Origin: Methylobacterium gnaphalii
GTDB taxonomy: Bacteria > Pseudomonadota > Alphaproteobacteria > Rhizobiales > Beijerinckiaceae
Length of the DNA: 64,000 bases
Direction: 5' to 3'
Assembly (NCBI RefSeq): GCF_007992215.1
Contig: NZ_BJZV01000014.1
Span: 62,001 to 126,000 of the forward strand
Shown here: piece by piece, positions 1 through 8,957 of the stretch
Layout: each line of letters starts with the position of its first letter
Position numbering within the stretch: position 1 is the stretch's first letter
Program-made: the position numbers and the translations under genes
The notes under the pieces: generated by a model
Told to the model about the DNA's origin: nothing
The model's database searches: none
The model's input: the letters and a program-made list of their open reading frames with translations, nothing else

Positions 1-394
1 ACGGCGCAGGCTGTCGGTGATCGCGGTGGTGCTCGGCATCGTGTTCAAGATCCGGGGAAATGGGTCGATGACCTGCGTAAAGCGCAGCGAGACGTCCCGC
101 CACTATGATCCGCTGCAGCCGGCATCGATCAGGGAAGGCGGGCGCCTCGTTCGCCATCAACTGTCTGATCACGTTGGTATTACGCGTGTCCGTCGGCAGC
201 AAAGCCGCTGTACCGGCACAAGACGCCAGCGGCCGCAACTACGTGCTTCAACCACAATCAAAACATAGTTGCGGACAAATCGACAATTCCCATTGAGCGT
301 TGTTTATGGATCATACGCACGTGTCGAGTCGCGATCCGTCCACGCGCCACGACCGTGCCTTTGGGCGGCCACTCAGCGGAGGAAGCAAGACGTT
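1..394. other. Left-edge region without a supported gene
   Basis: No open frame here looks coding: the plus-strand frames are short, rich in Arg/Ser and lack a family signature. On the minus strand an ATG at 39 opens a frame that runs off the left edge after 13 codons; it could be the start of a neighbouring gene but cannot be judged. The stretch just before 395 should contain the promoter of the downstream small secreted protein; I see an AT-richer segment around 250-320 but no convincing -35/-10 pair. Confidence 0.5.
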
Positions 395-670
395 ATGCGT
401 ACCTTACGTTTGATGATGTTGATCATCGGTATGCTCGGAGGCGCGATCGGCCTCAGCGCAACCGCCCATGCTGCGCCGATGCCGGCCGCAGGAATCGTGG
501 CCGAGACCAGCCCGGCTCCGACCGTTGAGAAGGCCTATTACTACTTCGTCCGGCGCAGGTACTATCGCCCGCGCTACTATTACCGCCCGCGGTATTATCG
601 CCCGTACTACTATCGTCCGCGCTATTACTATCGCCCGCGTTACTACCACCGTCGGCGGTTTTACTTCTGA
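395..670 (+). CDS. Small secreted Tyr/Arg/Pro-repeat protein
   Basis: A 91-residue protein of unknown function. The ATG at 395 is preceded by GGAGGAAG about 8 bases upstream, which favours it over the in-frame start at 269. Residues 1-26 form a signal peptide (hydrophobic core followed by A-H-A, cleavage probably before A-P). Residues 47-91 are almost only Tyr, Arg and Pro, with repeated Y-R-P-R-Y-Y units. Short exported YRP-repeat proteins like this are common in Methylobacterium and Bradyrhizobium genomes but have no assigned role that I know of. The high Arg/Tyr content suggests binding to an anionic surface such as LPS or polysaccharide, which is inference. A strong intrinsic terminator follows directly, so it is probably a monocistronic transcript. 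Confidence that it is a gene is good; function unknown. Confidence 0.75.
   Translation: MRTLRLMMLIIGMLGGAIGLSATAHAAPMPAAGIVAETSPAPTVEKAYYYFVRRRYYRPRYYYRPRYYRPYYYRPRYYYRPRYYHRRRFYF
557..649 (+). repeat. Tandem Y-R-P-R-Y-Y coding repeat
   Basis: About 93 bases encode five or so degenerate copies of a 5-6 residue unit. The DNA copies (variants of cgcccgcgctactat) differ mainly at third positions, so the repeat is conserved at protein rather than exact DNA level. Confidence 0.75.
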
Positions 671-684
671 TTTTGACGGCATTG

Positions 685-710
685 GGGGCGCTCACGAGCG
701 CCCCTTTTTT
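685..710 (+). terminator. Intrinsic terminator of the repeat-protein gene
   Basis: Perfect 8-bp stem ggggcgct/agcgcccc (685-692 with 697-704), loop cacg, followed by six T. It sits 15 bases after the stop codon and overlaps the 3' end of the convergent methyltransferase gene. Confidence 0.9.
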
Positions 711-1464
711 ATGGACACCGGACGTCGCCGCGATGCAGCGCCTCGACGTCCGGCGTGAACCGGCCGGATCTGTCGTGGAGCACCAGCGGTGCCAGCAGCG
801 AAAACGGCCCACGGCTGCCCTTCACGGCCTGGATCAGTACGCGGATCGCAGGACGATCCGGTGCTGCTTGAACCGGCCTCACCGCGATGCTACCGAAACG
901 CCGGCCCATGGCATCGAGGCAATCCGGCAGAGTGTCGGCGCGGTGGATCAGCCCGAGCCTGCCCCCTGGACGCAGCAGGTCGGCGCAGGTGCGCAGCCAG
1001 CCATCCAACGCACCGTCCTCGAAGGTGTGCGCGGAGGCTTTCTCGGCAATCGGCGAGGGACGATGCCGGCCCGCTTCGAAGAAGGGCGGGTTCGTCACAA
1101 GGATGTCGGCCATGTCGGGCAGGAGGCCCGCCGCGCGACGCCCGGCGCCCGGCACCAGCACGTCGGCTTCGATCACCGCGACGCGCTCGGCGAGGTCGTT
1201 TTCGGCAGCGTTCTGACGCGCCAGCGCAGCAAGCTGCTCCTCCTTCTCTACCAGGACCACGCGGCAATCCGGATGGAGGGCGGCATAGGCGAGTCCGACC
1301 GCGCCGGTCGCGGCGCCGAGATCGCAGATCACCGCGCCGGCCGGCGGATCGAACAGGCGCGCGAGCAGCACGGCATCGGTGCCGGCCCGGTGCCCGCCGC
1401 GTGGCGGCTGCCGTAGGGTCAGACGGCCGCCGAGCCAGCGATCCGTATCAGCGGGCCCCGTCAT
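709..1464 (-). CDS. TrmN6/YfiC-like N6-adenine methyltransferase
   Basis: Class I SAM-dependent methyltransferase of the family containing tRNA1(Val) (adenine37-N6)-methyltransferase. From the ATG at 1464 it is 251 residues. The SAM-binding motif I is seen as D-L-G-A-A-T-G-A-V-G, the acidic motif II as V-E-K, and the catalytic motif IV as N-P-P-F-F, the NPP[FYW] form used by amino-methylating adenine enzymes. The family also includes 50S-modifying and small-molecule enzymes, so the tRNA substrate is inferred. Its start overlaps the end of the DUF2007 gene by 17 bases, so the two are probably co-translated. The frame remains open upstream to 1527 but that part lies inside the upstream gene. 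Confidence 0.82.
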   Translation of the reverse strand: MTGPADTDRWLGGRLTLRQPPRGGHRAGTDAVLLARLFDPPAGAVICDLGAATGAVGLAYAALHPDCRVVLVEKEEQLAALARQNAAENDLAERVAVIEADVLVPGAGRRAAGLLPDMADILVTNPPFFEAGRHRPSPIAEKASAHTFEDGALDGWLRTCADLLRPGGRLGLIHRADTLPDCLDAMGRRFGSIAVRPVQAAPDRPAIRVLIQAVKGSRGPFSLLAPLVLHDRSGRFTPDVEALHRGDVRCP

Positions 1465-1681
1465 CGCGGAGCTCCGCCGCGAGGCCGGCATCGACGAGAA
1501 TGCGCCGCGCCTGCGGGCTGTGATCATCGGGAACGAGCAGGCGGCGCCCGAACGCGCCGATCGAGCCCTCCATCAAGCTCATATGCTCATCTGCGACGAA
1601 CACCGGGATGTCGGCGCCTTCGAGGAGCGAGCGCGCGAAACCGATCAGGACGATGTCGTTGGTGCGGATCAACTCGGTCAC
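1448..1681 (-). CDS. DUF2007 family protein
   Basis: A 77-residue protein matching the DUF2007 ('putative signal transducing protein') fold: it opens M-T-E-L-I-R-T-N-D, has the hydrophobic strand V-L-I-G-F-A, and a C-terminal segment (V-P-D-D ... A-R-R-I-L) typical of the family. The role is unknown; the domain is sometimes fused to or placed beside enzymes as an ACT-like or PII-like ligand module. It is the first gene of a two-gene unit with the methyltransferase and diverges from the polyprenyl synthase gene at 1862. Confidence 0.75.
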   Translation of the reverse strand: MTELIRTNDIVLIGFARSLLEGADIPVFVADEHMSLMEGSIGAFGRRLLVPDDHSPQARRILVDAGLAAELRDDGAR

Positions 1682-1861
1682 GGGCGTTCGGCATCCCTGC
1701 TCTAAGTGCTTGCTCTACCATCCACAGGGCGTTCACGCACGGGTGTGCCGCGCCCCATGGGACCCTGTGCATGTTGCGGGGCCGCATCGCCCGTGCGAAG
1801 GGGTCAGAAATCTCCGAAAGCGGGCTCGGCCCGCGCGGACACGCTTGCAGGCAGGTGCGTA

Positions 1862-2884
1862 TTGGGCGTCGTGGTTTCCCTCGATGAGAGCCGCTCCGAT
1901 CCGGAAAGCTCCTTGAACGATCTCGTCGCCCTCGTCGCGGGCGGCATGGAGCGGGTGAACACGACGATCCTGTCGCGCACCGGCTCGGCGGTCACCATGA
2001 TCCCGGAGGTGGCGCAGCACCTGATCGCCTCCGGTGGCAAGCGCCTGCGACCGATCCTGACACTCGCCTGCGCCGATCTCTGTGGCTATCGCGGCGGTGA
2101 CGGCGCGGTGAAGCTCGCGGCCAGTGTCGAGTTCATGCACACGGCGACGCTCCTGCATGACGATGTCGTGGACGAGAGCGACATGCGACGCGGCCGCGTC
2201 GCTGCCCGCATCAAATGGGGCAACGAGGCGAGCGTGCTCGTCGGCGACTTCCTGCTCGGCCAAGCCTTCCGGATGATGGTCGAGGTCGGCTCGCTGCGCG
2301 CACTCGACATCCTGTCCTCCGCCGCGACAGTGATCGCCGAGGGCGAGGTGATGCAGCTCACCGCGGCCAAGAATACCGAGACCAGCGAGGACGAGTACCT
2401 CGCCGTGATCCGCGGCAAGACCGCCGAGCTGTTCGCAGCCGCCTGCGAGGTCGGGCCGGTCCTGGCCGAGCGTCCACGCGCCGAGCAAGCGGCCTGCCGT
2501 TCCTACGGCATGAACCTCGGCATTGCCTTCCAACTCGTCGACGACGTGCTCGATTACGGTGGCACGAGCGCCAGCCTCGGCAAGAACGTCGGCGATGATT
2601 TCCGCGAGGGCAAGATCACTCTGCCCATCGTGCTCGCTTTCCGGCGCGGCTCCGAGGAGGAGCGCACCTTCTGGCGGCGCACGCTGCAGGACGGCGTGAT
2701 CGAGGATGGCGATCTCGAAACGGCGCTCAACATCCTGCGCCGGCACCGCGCCCTCGAAGACACCACGGAGCGCGCTCGCCATTACGGTGCCATGGCCCGC
2801 GACGCCCTGGCGCTGTTTCCGAACGGGCCGGTGAAGACGGCGTTGCTGCAGGTCGTCGATTTCTGCATCGCTCGCGCGCACTGA
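1862..2884 (+). CDS. ispB: Long-chain polyprenyl diphosphate synthase
   Basis: Trans-prenyltransferase that elongates farnesyl diphosphate with isopentenyl diphosphate to the C40-C50 side chain of ubiquinone. Both aspartate-rich motifs are visible: first (FARM) L-L-H-D-D-V-V-D near residue 100, second (SARM) Q-L-V-D-D-V-L-D near residue 230, with the G-G-K-R-L-R-P substrate motif before the first. I chose a TTG start at 1862, which gives 340 residues, usual for the family, with a purine-rich GCAGGT upstream; a GTG at 1871 is the alternative. The frame is open back to 1706 but that part has no family similarity. It converges with ispE, which supplies the same isoprenoid pool, with only 9 bases between them. 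Octa- versus decaprenyl specificity cannot be read from sequence; Methylobacterium makes Q10. Confidence 0.88.
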   Translation: MGVVVSLDESRSDPESSLNDLVALVAGGMERVNTTILSRTGSAVTMIPEVAQHLIASGGKRLRPILTLACADLCGYRGGDGAVKLAASVEFMHTATLLHDDVVDESDMRRGRVAARIKWGNEASVLVGDFLLGQAFRMMVEVGSLRALDILSSAATVIAEGEVMQLTAAKNTETSEDEYLAVIRGKTAELFAAACEVGPVLAERPRAEQAACRSYGMNLGIAFQLVDDVLDYGGTSASLGKNVGDDFREGKITLPIVLAFRRGSEEERTFWRRTLQDGVIEDGDLETALNILRRHRALEDTTERARHYGAMARDALALFPNGPVKTALLQVVDFCIARAH

Positions 2885-2893
2885 GGCGCGCGA

Positions 2894-3769
2894 TCAGCTC
2901 AGCGTCGTGGGCTCGACCCACCAGGCCGGCCGTGACGCACGGATCGTCCGCGCGGCGCTTTCGGCGGCCAGTTCGCCGGTAAACACCGCAAAAACTGTCG
3001 CACCCGAACCCGACATCCGCGCGAGCCGGCAGCCCGGCTGATCGCGCAGGTCTCTGAGAGCGTCACCGACAATCGGCGCTACGGTCAGCGCCGGGGCTTC
3101 GAGATCGTTGCGCGCAGGCGCGATCGCCGCGAGGACGCCGTTGAGATCGAGACCGGGCGCGATGACCGGGTGATCGGCGCCTGACAGCGTCTCGCCGACG
3201 CGAAGTCCGAGCGCCTCGAATACGGGAGCTGTCGAGACTGGCACGCCGGGATTGATCAGCAGCACCGGCAGCGGCGCCAGACCCAGCGCGGGACCGAGTT
3301 CCTCGCCCGCCCCACGCATCATGCGTGCCCGCGGATCAAGGCAGACCGGCACATCGGCACCCGCCGCACGCGCCGACGCGACGATGGCCGGGTGATCGAG
3401 CGGAAGGTCGTTGAGCTGCGCCAGCAGGCGGAGGGCGGCTGCGGCATCGGACGAGCCCCCGCCGATGCCGGCCGCTACCGGCAACCGCTTGTCGAGCTTG
3501 AAAGCGCCGACCCGAAGCCCGGGTACACCCGCTGCGAGGTGGCGAGCGGCACGCAGAACAAGGTTGTCGTCGGTAGGCCCTGCCGTTCCCGCCGTCGGGC
3601 CGGACACGTCCAGGCTCAGCGCGTCGCCCGGTTCCAGCGAGAGCGTATCCCCCACGCGCGCAAAAGCGACGAGGCTTTCCAGCGCATGGTAGCCGTCGCC
3701 CGCGCGCCGTCCCAGGACATGCAGCGTCAGGTTGATCTTGGCCGGTGCCAGGGTGGTCAGGGCGGTCAC
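2894..3769 (-). CDS. ispE: 4-diphosphocytidyl-2-C-methyl-D-erythritol kinase
   Basis: GHMP-family kinase that phosphorylates the 2-hydroxyl of CDP-ME, the fourth step of the MEP isoprenoid pathway. The 291-residue length is normal. The N-terminal [10 protein letters not shown] motif holds the catalytic-site Lys, and the glycine-rich ATP loop [15 protein letters not shown] lies near residues 94-108. A third GHMP motif (M-S-G-S-G-A-T-V-F) is near the C-terminus. It lies 81 bases downstream of the TPR gene on the same strand, probably in one transcript, and converges with ispB. Confidence 0.92.
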   Translation of the reverse strand: MTALTTLAPAKINLTLHVLGRRAGDGYHALESLVAFARVGDTLSLEPGDALSLDVSGPTAGTAGPTDDNLVLRAARHLAAGVPGLRVGAFKLDKRLPVAAGIGGGSSDAAAALRLLAQLNDLPLDHPAIVASARAAGADVPVCLDPRARMMRGAGEELGPALGLAPLPVLLINPGVPVSTAPVFEALGLRVGETLSGADHPVIAPGLDLNGVLAAIAPARNDLEAPALTVAPIVGDALRDLRDQPGCRLARMSGSGATVFAVFTGELAAESAARTIRASRPAWWVEPTTLS

Positions 3770-3850
3770 GAAACTTCGCTTGGGCTCATCGAGATCGAAG
3801 CGCGGCCATAGGCGACCGCGCTCGGCCCGGCAAGCAAGCCGAGCTGGTGG

Positions 3851-5755
3851 CTAGCCGCCCGGCTTCTTCTCCACCTTGTCCGCGGCGCCCGGCGGCTCGC
3901 TCGGAGCAGGCGCACCCTTCGGCAGCTCGGGGTTCTCGGCGTTGTGCGGAGCGGCTACCGGGGCAGGGGTCTGTTCGGCCGGGGCGGGCGGGTTCTGTGC
4001 GGTCACGGCCGGCTTTTCGAGCTCGGGCAGGCCGTCCTTCAGCTTCGCGTTGATCTTGGCGAGATCATCCGGCTCGGGGTTCAGGTCCTTGGCGTGCTGC
4101 CACTGGAACTTGCCCTCCAGCCGGCGGCCGGTACGCCAGTAGCCGTCACCGAGGTGATCATTGATGGTCGGATCGCCGGGCTTCAGCTCGACGGCCTTCT
4201 CCAGCTCGCGCACAGCATCGTCCCAGCGGCCGAGACGGAAATAGGCCCAGCCGAGGCTGTCGATGATCATACCATCGCGCGGCGAGAGCTCGACGGCCTG
4301 CTTCAGCATCTTGAAGCTCTCGTCGATGTTCATGTTCCGGTCGACCCACGAATAGGCTAGGTAATTGAGCACCTGGGCCCGCGCGGCAGGCTGGGTTGGC
4401 GAGATCAGGTCGAGCGCCTTCTTGAGATCGGCCTCGGCCTTGGGCCACTCGCCGGCGCGCTCGTAGGCGGTGCCGCGGAAATAGAACAGGGTCCAGTAGC
4501 TCGCCTCCTGACCGGGGCCGATCAGCTTGATCGCGCGACTGTAAGTCTCGGCGGCATCGGCGAAGTTCTTACGCGAGCGCTGGACGTTGCCGAGGGCCGA
4601 GATCACGTCGATGTTGTCGGGGCGCTCCTTCTGGACGGCATTGAGGTGCTGCAGCGCCTCCTCGCCCTTGCCCATCTGTTCGAGGTTCAGGCCGATCTGG
4701 ATGTCGGCGTTGAGCTTGAGCGGCGAGCCAGCCGGGATCTGGGCGTAGGCTTCGTTCGCGCGGTCGACCTGCTTCATCCGGTCGAGCGTATCGGCCAGCG
4801 TCAAGCGAGCGACGCCGTGATCCGGGTTCAGGTAGAGGGCGAGCCGGAGATAGACCACGGCCGGCAACTCATCGCCCTGGGTCGAGCCGGCGGAGCCGAG
4901 CCCGTAAAGCACCTCGGAGGCGCCTTCCTGAGCCAAGTTGATCAGCTGGCCGAGGGGCTTGCCGTTCTTCAGCTTGTCGAGGGCGTCGGTGACGATCGGG
5001 TGGCGCGGCAGGACCTTGTCGAAGTCGGTATAGGCCTGGATGGCGAGGTCGGTCTTGCCGGCCGCGGCCTGGAAGCGCGCGTAGCCGTCAACGATGCGCA
5101 GGGTGTTGTGGTCGGCATCGTAGGCGGCCTTGAGGCGACGCTCGGCTTCCGCCTTGTCGCCGACGAGGTTGGCGATCAGTCCGGCGTGATAGTCGCGAAA
5201 GACGTTGAAGTAGCGCTCACCGCGCAACTTGTTCACGGTCTCCAGCGCGCGCTTGCCGTCATTCGCACCGGCATAGGACCAGGCGGTGAGCAGCGTCGCG
5301 GTCAGGTCGGCGGCGGCACCCTTGCCGCTGCGGCCGAAGCTCTGGCGCGCGGCCGAATACTGCCCCGCCTTGAGCTGGCGAACGCCGAGCGAGAGCTGGG
5401 CGAGGCCGTTCGCGCCCTCGCGGGTCGAGAGGCGCTCGGCGGCGCGGAAGGCGTCGGTCATCGCGCCGTCGGCGAGCAGCGACACGAAAGCGCGCTCCAG
5501 CAGCTCTGCGTTGCGCGGATCGCCCTTCACCGCCTCGCGGTAGAAGCTCGCGGCGGCCGCGGTGTCCTTGGCGGCACCCGCGATATAGGCGGAAAGGAAG
5601 TTGCCTTCGAGGGATTCCGCCGGCTCGTACTCGGAGATCGGCGACGATTCGCGCGGCTGCGCGGCTGCCGCGGCAAGGCTGACCGGCACGGAGGAGGCCA
5701 GGAGCAGGGCGAGCGCCGAAAGGGTCCAGCGGCGTGCGTTTCCGTTCATGATCAC
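3851..5755 (-). CDS. Exported tetratricopeptide-repeat protein
   Basis: A 634-residue protein with a signal peptide (basic residues then A-L-A-L-L-L-A-S-S-V, cleavage near residue 30) and TPR helices over most of the mature part; clear units include E-A-L-Q-H-L-N, A-E-A-D-L-K-K-A-L and A-V-R-E-L-E-K-A-V-E-L-K-P-G-D-P. The last 70 residues are a Pro/Ala/Glu-rich tail. It resembles the large TPR proteins found upstream of ispE in many Rhizobiales; their function is not known, but periplasmic scaffolding is a reasonable inference. I chose the GTG at 5755 because AAGGAG sits 9 bases upstream; an ATG at 5749 is 15 bases away. Confidence 0.82.
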   Translation of the reverse strand: MIMNGNARRWTLSALALLLASSVPVSLAAAAAQPRESSPISEYEPAESLEGNFLSAYIAGAAKDTAAAASFYREAVKGDPRNAELLERAFVSLLADGAMTDAFRAAERLSTREGANGLAQLSLGVRQLKAGQYSAARQSFGRSGKGAAADLTATLLTAWSYAGANDGKRALETVNKLRGERYFNVFRDYHAGLIANLVGDKAEAERRLKAAYDADHNTLRIVDGYARFQAAAGKTDLAIQAYTDFDKVLPRHPIVTDALDKLKNGKPLGQLINLAQEGASEVLYGLGSAGSTQGDELPAVVYLRLALYLNPDHGVARLTLADTLDRMKQVDRANEAYAQIPAGSPLKLNADIQIGLNLEQMGKGEEALQHLNAVQKERPDNIDVISALGNVQRSRKNFADAAETYSRAIKLIGPGQEASYWTLFYFRGTAYERAGEWPKAEADLKKALDLISPTQPAARAQVLNYLAYSWVDRNMNIDESFKMLKQAVELSPRDGMIIDSLGWAYFRLGRWDDAVRELEKAVELKPGDPTINDHLGDGYWRTGRRLEGKFQWQHAKDLNPEPDDLAKINAKLKDGLPELEKPAVTAQNPPAPAEQTPAPVAAPHNAENPELPKGAPAPSEPPGAADKVEKKPGG

Positions 5756-6087
5756 CAGATACGGCTCCTTAGATCATGCTGCGTTCTGACCGAACCAATC
5801 AAAAGGCAGAAAACATGATCGATTCAAACGGTTAGAGCAGGCTTCAGGCGAAAAACCGTTTCTATTTCGTCGCCCGACGCGTGCTCTCGTGCGCTGGCGA
5901 ACGGCCCGCGCCGGTGTGGCCGCGGACACTAATCCCTTCCGCTATCTCCGCAAGCCATGGCGGAGCGGCGAAAGCATGGCGCGCGATCCGTCAGCGCAGC
6001 TCGCCCAGCGGAGCAGACGAGCGCCATTGGTCAGCGTCGCCCGAGTTGCCTGGACTGCATCGTTTCACCCCTCATCACAGGGGGGAA
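5756..6087. other. Intergenic region between ETF-QO and the TPR gene
   Basis: No gene seen. It holds the AAGGAG ribosome site of the TPR gene (5765-5770), a perfect 8-bp inverted repeat aaacggtt/aaccgttt (5826-5833 and 5854-5861) with a 20-base spacer that could be an operator or the remnant of a repeat, and a short hairpin cccct/agggg at 6068-6083 immediately after the ETF-QO stop codon that may act as a weak terminator. Confidence 0.5.
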
Positions 6088-7761
6088 TTACAGGTTGGTG
6101 TAGTTCGGCCCGCCCGGTCCTTCCGGGGTTTCCCAGTTGATGTTCTGGTTCGGGTCCTTGATGTCGCAGGTCTTGCAGTGGACGCAGTTCTGCGCGTTGA
6201 TCTGGTAGCGCACGCCGTCGCTGGCAGAGGCGTCCTCCACCCACTCATAGACGCCGGCCGGGCAGTAGCGGCCGGAGGGACCGCCGAACACGTCGTGCTC
6301 GGAGGTCTTCTGCAGGGTCATGTCCTTCACCTTGAGGTGGACCGGCTGATCCTCCTCGTGATTCGTGTTGGACAGGTAGACCGACGACAGCCGGTCGAAG
6401 GTGAGCTTGCCGTCGGGCTTCGGGTACTTGATTGGCTGCACCTCGGAGAGCGGCTTCAGGCAGGCATGGTCCGGCTTGCCATGCTTGAGCGTGCCGAACA
6501 GCGAGGCGTCGGCGAGGCTGTTCGTCCACATGTCGAGCCCGCCGAGGCCGACACCGACCAGCGTGCCGTATTTCGACCAGAGCGGCTTCACGTTGCGCAC
6601 CGGCTTGAGGTCACGCCCGATCGGACTGTCGCGCCAGCCCTGGTCGTAGACCGTCAGCTCGTCGCCCTGGCGGCCGGCCTGCAGCGCGGCTGCAATGGCC
6701 TCGGCCGCCTGCATCCCGGACTGGATGGCATTGTGCGAGCCCTTGATGCGCGGCACGTTCACGAAGCCGGCTGAATCGCCCACGAGGCAACCACCCGGGA
6801 AGACCAGCTTCGGCACCGACTGCCAGCCGCCCTCCATGATCGCGCGGGCGCCGTAGCCGATGCGCTTGGCGCCCTCGAAAACCTCGCGGATCATGGGGTG
6901 CGTCTTGAAGCGCTGGAACTCCTCGAACGGTGAGAGCGTGGGGTTCTCGTAGTTCAGGTGGGTGACGAAGCCGACCGAGAGCAGCCCCTCATCGAAATGG
7001 TACAGCCAGGAGCCGCCGCCCGCCTTGTTCGGCAGCGGCCAGCCCATGGTGTGCTGGACGAGGCCCGGCTCGAACTTGTCTGGCGCAAGCTGCCACAGCT
7101 CCTTGATGCCGAGACCGTATTTCTGGTGGTCGCTGTCCTTGTTCAGGGCGAAGCGGTCGATCAGCGTCTTGGTGAGCGAGCCGCGCGCGCCCTCACCGAA
7201 CACCGTATACTTGCCGCGCAGCTCCATGCCGCGGGTGAAGTCGTCACGCGGCTCGCCGCTGCGCGAGATGCCGAGATCGCCGGTGGCGATGCCGATGACG
7301 GCACCGTTCTCGTCGTAGAGCACTTCGGAGGCCGGGAAGCCCGGATAGATCTCGACGCCGAGCGCCTCGGCCTGGGCACCGAGATATTTGGTCAGGTTCG
7401 AGAGCGAGCCGACGAAGTTGCCGTGGTTCGACATGAACTTGGGGAAGAACATGTTCGGCAGCCGCAGGCCGCTGGCAGCGGTGAGGACCATGAACTCGTC
7501 GCGCTGAACCTCGGTCTTCAGCGGGCGTTCCGGGTCCTGGCGCCATTCGGGCAGCAATACGTCGAGGCCGGACGGGTCGATCACGGCGCCCGACAGGATG
7601 TGCGCGCCGACCTCGGAGCCCTTCTCGACGACGACGACGTTGATCTCCTCACCCTTCTCGGCGGAGATCTGTTTCAGCCGGATCGCGGTGGCGAGGCCGG
7701 CCGGTCCTGCGCCGACGACCACGACGTCGAAGTCCATGCCTTCGCGTTCCGGCAACGCCAT
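6088..7761 (-). CDS. Electron transfer flavoprotein-ubiquinone oxidoreductase
   Basis: Passes electrons from reduced ETF (fatty acid and amino acid dehydrogenases) to the ubiquinone pool at the inner membrane. The 557-residue length fits the family. The FAD-binding dinucleotide fold is at the N-terminus (V-V-V-G-A-G-P-A-G-L-A-T-A, residues ~13-25); the C-terminus carries the 4Fe-4S ferredoxin-like domain with C-V-H-C-K-T-C-D-I-K-D-P and ends in the family's G-G-P-N-Y tail. It is divergent from the uracil-DNA glycosylase gene and appears monocistronic. Confidence 0.95.
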   Translation of the reverse strand: MALPEREGMDFDVVVVGAGPAGLATAIRLKQISAEKGEEINVVVVEKGSEVGAHILSGAVIDPSGLDVLLPEWRQDPERPLKTEVQRDEFMVLTAASGLRLPNMFFPKFMSNHGNFVGSLSNLTKYLGAQAEALGVEIYPGFPASEVLYDENGAVIGIATGDLGISRSGEPRDDFTRGMELRGKYTVFGEGARGSLTKTLIDRFALNKDSDHQKYGLGIKELWQLAPDKFEPGLVQHTMGWPLPNKAGGGSWLYHFDEGLLSVGFVTHLNYENPTLSPFEEFQRFKTHPMIREVFEGAKRIGYGARAIMEGGWQSVPKLVFPGGCLVGDSAGFVNVPRIKGSHNAIQSGMQAAEAIAAALQAGRQGDELTVYDQGWRDSPIGRDLKPVRNVKPLWSKYGTLVGVGLGGLDMWTNSLADASLFGTLKHGKPDHACLKPLSEVQPIKYPKPDGKLTFDRLSSVYLSNTNHEEDQPVHLKVKDMTLQKTSEHDVFGGPSGRYCPAGVYEWVEDASASDGVRYQINAQNCVHCKTCDIKDPNQNINWETPEGPGGPNYTNL

Positions 7762-7979
7762 CCTCTCGATCCTCCAAATCGTGCCTGGGCGCGGCCGACC
7801 TCACGGGCAAAGCCGGCGCGGGCGCATATGCTCAAGATGTCTCTCAACCCATTCCAAACTAGGATGGCAAGTCGTCTCTGGTAGAAGAGACCTTGGTCGA
7901 CCAAACGCCTCAACGACAAAAGGTCTTGGCGCCTGGCGCGCGAAGTGTTGTCCACAGCGCCGAGGCGCGCCACATCAGC

Positions 7980-8858
7980 ATGATGGCGTCCCTCGGCCCC
8001 GACCGCTCCGACCTGATCGCGCTCCTCGATTTCCACTCGGAGGCGGGCGTCGACATCACCCTCGACGAAAAGCCGCACGATCGCTTCGCGGAAGCCGACC
8101 TCCCGCCGCCGGCCAACGAGGCGAGCGGACCCGGTTCGGCCGCTGCCAAGCCGGAGCTTCGTCGTGAGCCGCTGCCCATTCGCGGGGCGTCTCCCGAGCC
8201 TAGACCGCCGACGCAGCGCACCTTCGGTGGCTCGGCCTCGGCAAAGCCCGAGGAGGCTGCGGTCGACGCACGCGCCAAGGCGGCGGAGATGCAATCGCTG
8301 GAGGCGCTCGAAGCGCTGCTGAGGGATTTCGAGGGGTGCGGCCTGCGCTTCACCGCGAAGAACCTGGTCTTCGCCGACGGTAATCCGGAGGCGCGCGTCA
8401 TGTTCGTCGGCGAAGCGCCGGGGGCCGACGAGGACCGGGTCGGCAAGCCTTTCATGGGCCGGTCTGGTCAGCTCCTCGATCGGATGATGGCCGCGATCGG
8501 GCTCGACCGGACGAGCGCCTACATCGCCAACATCGTGCCCTGGCGCCCGCCGGGGAATCGCAACCCGACGCCGCAGGAGGTGGCCATCTGCCGGCCCTTC
8601 ATCGAACGGCAGATCGCCCTGGCCAATCCGGAGATCCTCGTCTGCCTCGGCGCGCCTTCCACCCAGACGCTGACCGGCACCAAGGAGGGGATCCTCCGGG
8701 CGCGCGGGCGTTTCTTCCCCTACACGTTGCCGGACGGCCGCGAGATCCGGGCCCTCGCCACCCTGCATCCGGCCTATCTGCTACGCCAACCGGTGCAGAA
8801 GCGCCTGGCCTGGCGTGATTTCCGCGCTTTGCGAGCGGCGCTCGACGCCACGACCTGA
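7980..8858 (+). CDS. Family-4 uracil-DNA glycosylase
   Basis: Removes uracil from DNA to start base-excision repair. From ATG 7980 it is 292 residues: an unconserved Pro/Ala-rich N-terminal ~100 residues, then the catalytic domain. Motif A is G-E-A-P-G-A-D-E-D and motif B is H-P-A-Y-L-L-R. Family-4 enzymes bind a 4Fe-4S cluster through four Cys; here I find Cys120 (F-E-G-C-G-L), and two more at A-I-C-R and L-V-C-L, but the first Cys of the usual C-x2-C pair is Phe. A second ATG (7983) and an upstream frame to 7893 are possible alternatives. Confidence 0.88.
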   Translation: MMASLGPDRSDLIALLDFHSEAGVDITLDEKPHDRFAEADLPPPANEASGPGSAAAKPELRREPLPIRGASPEPRPPTQRTFGGSASAKPEEAAVDARAKAAEMQSLEALEALLRDFEGCGLRFTAKNLVFADGNPEARVMFVGEAPGADEDRVGKPFMGRSGQLLDRMMAAIGLDRTSAYIANIVPWRPPGNRNPTPQEVAICRPFIERQIALANPEILVCLGAPSTQTLTGTKEGILRARGRFFPYTLPDGREIRALATLHPAYLLRQPVQKRLAWRDFRALRAALDATT

Positions 8859-8868
8859 TAGGGGTTAC

Positions 8869-8893
8869 CGGTTCAAGCGGAACCGTATTTTTC
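8869..8893 (+). terminator. Probable intrinsic terminator after the UDG gene
   Basis: Stem cggttc/gaaccg (8869-8874, 8880-8885) with a 5-base loop, followed by tatttttcc. The stem is short, so strength is uncertain. Confidence 0.6.
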
Positions 8894-8957
8894 CTCAGAT
8901 CATTCTCACGTCAGACGCCGGCCTCGCCCCGGCGGCATCGAACGGGACGAGACGACC

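Noticed and set aside
1..39. Possible minus-strand gene starting with ATG at 39
   Set aside because: Only 13 codons are inside the window and no ribosome site or family motif supports it.
6958..7884. Long plus-strand frame opposite ETF-QO
   Set aside because: It is a shadow of the minus-strand gene in GC-rich DNA; no domain signature and the minus-strand protein is unambiguous.
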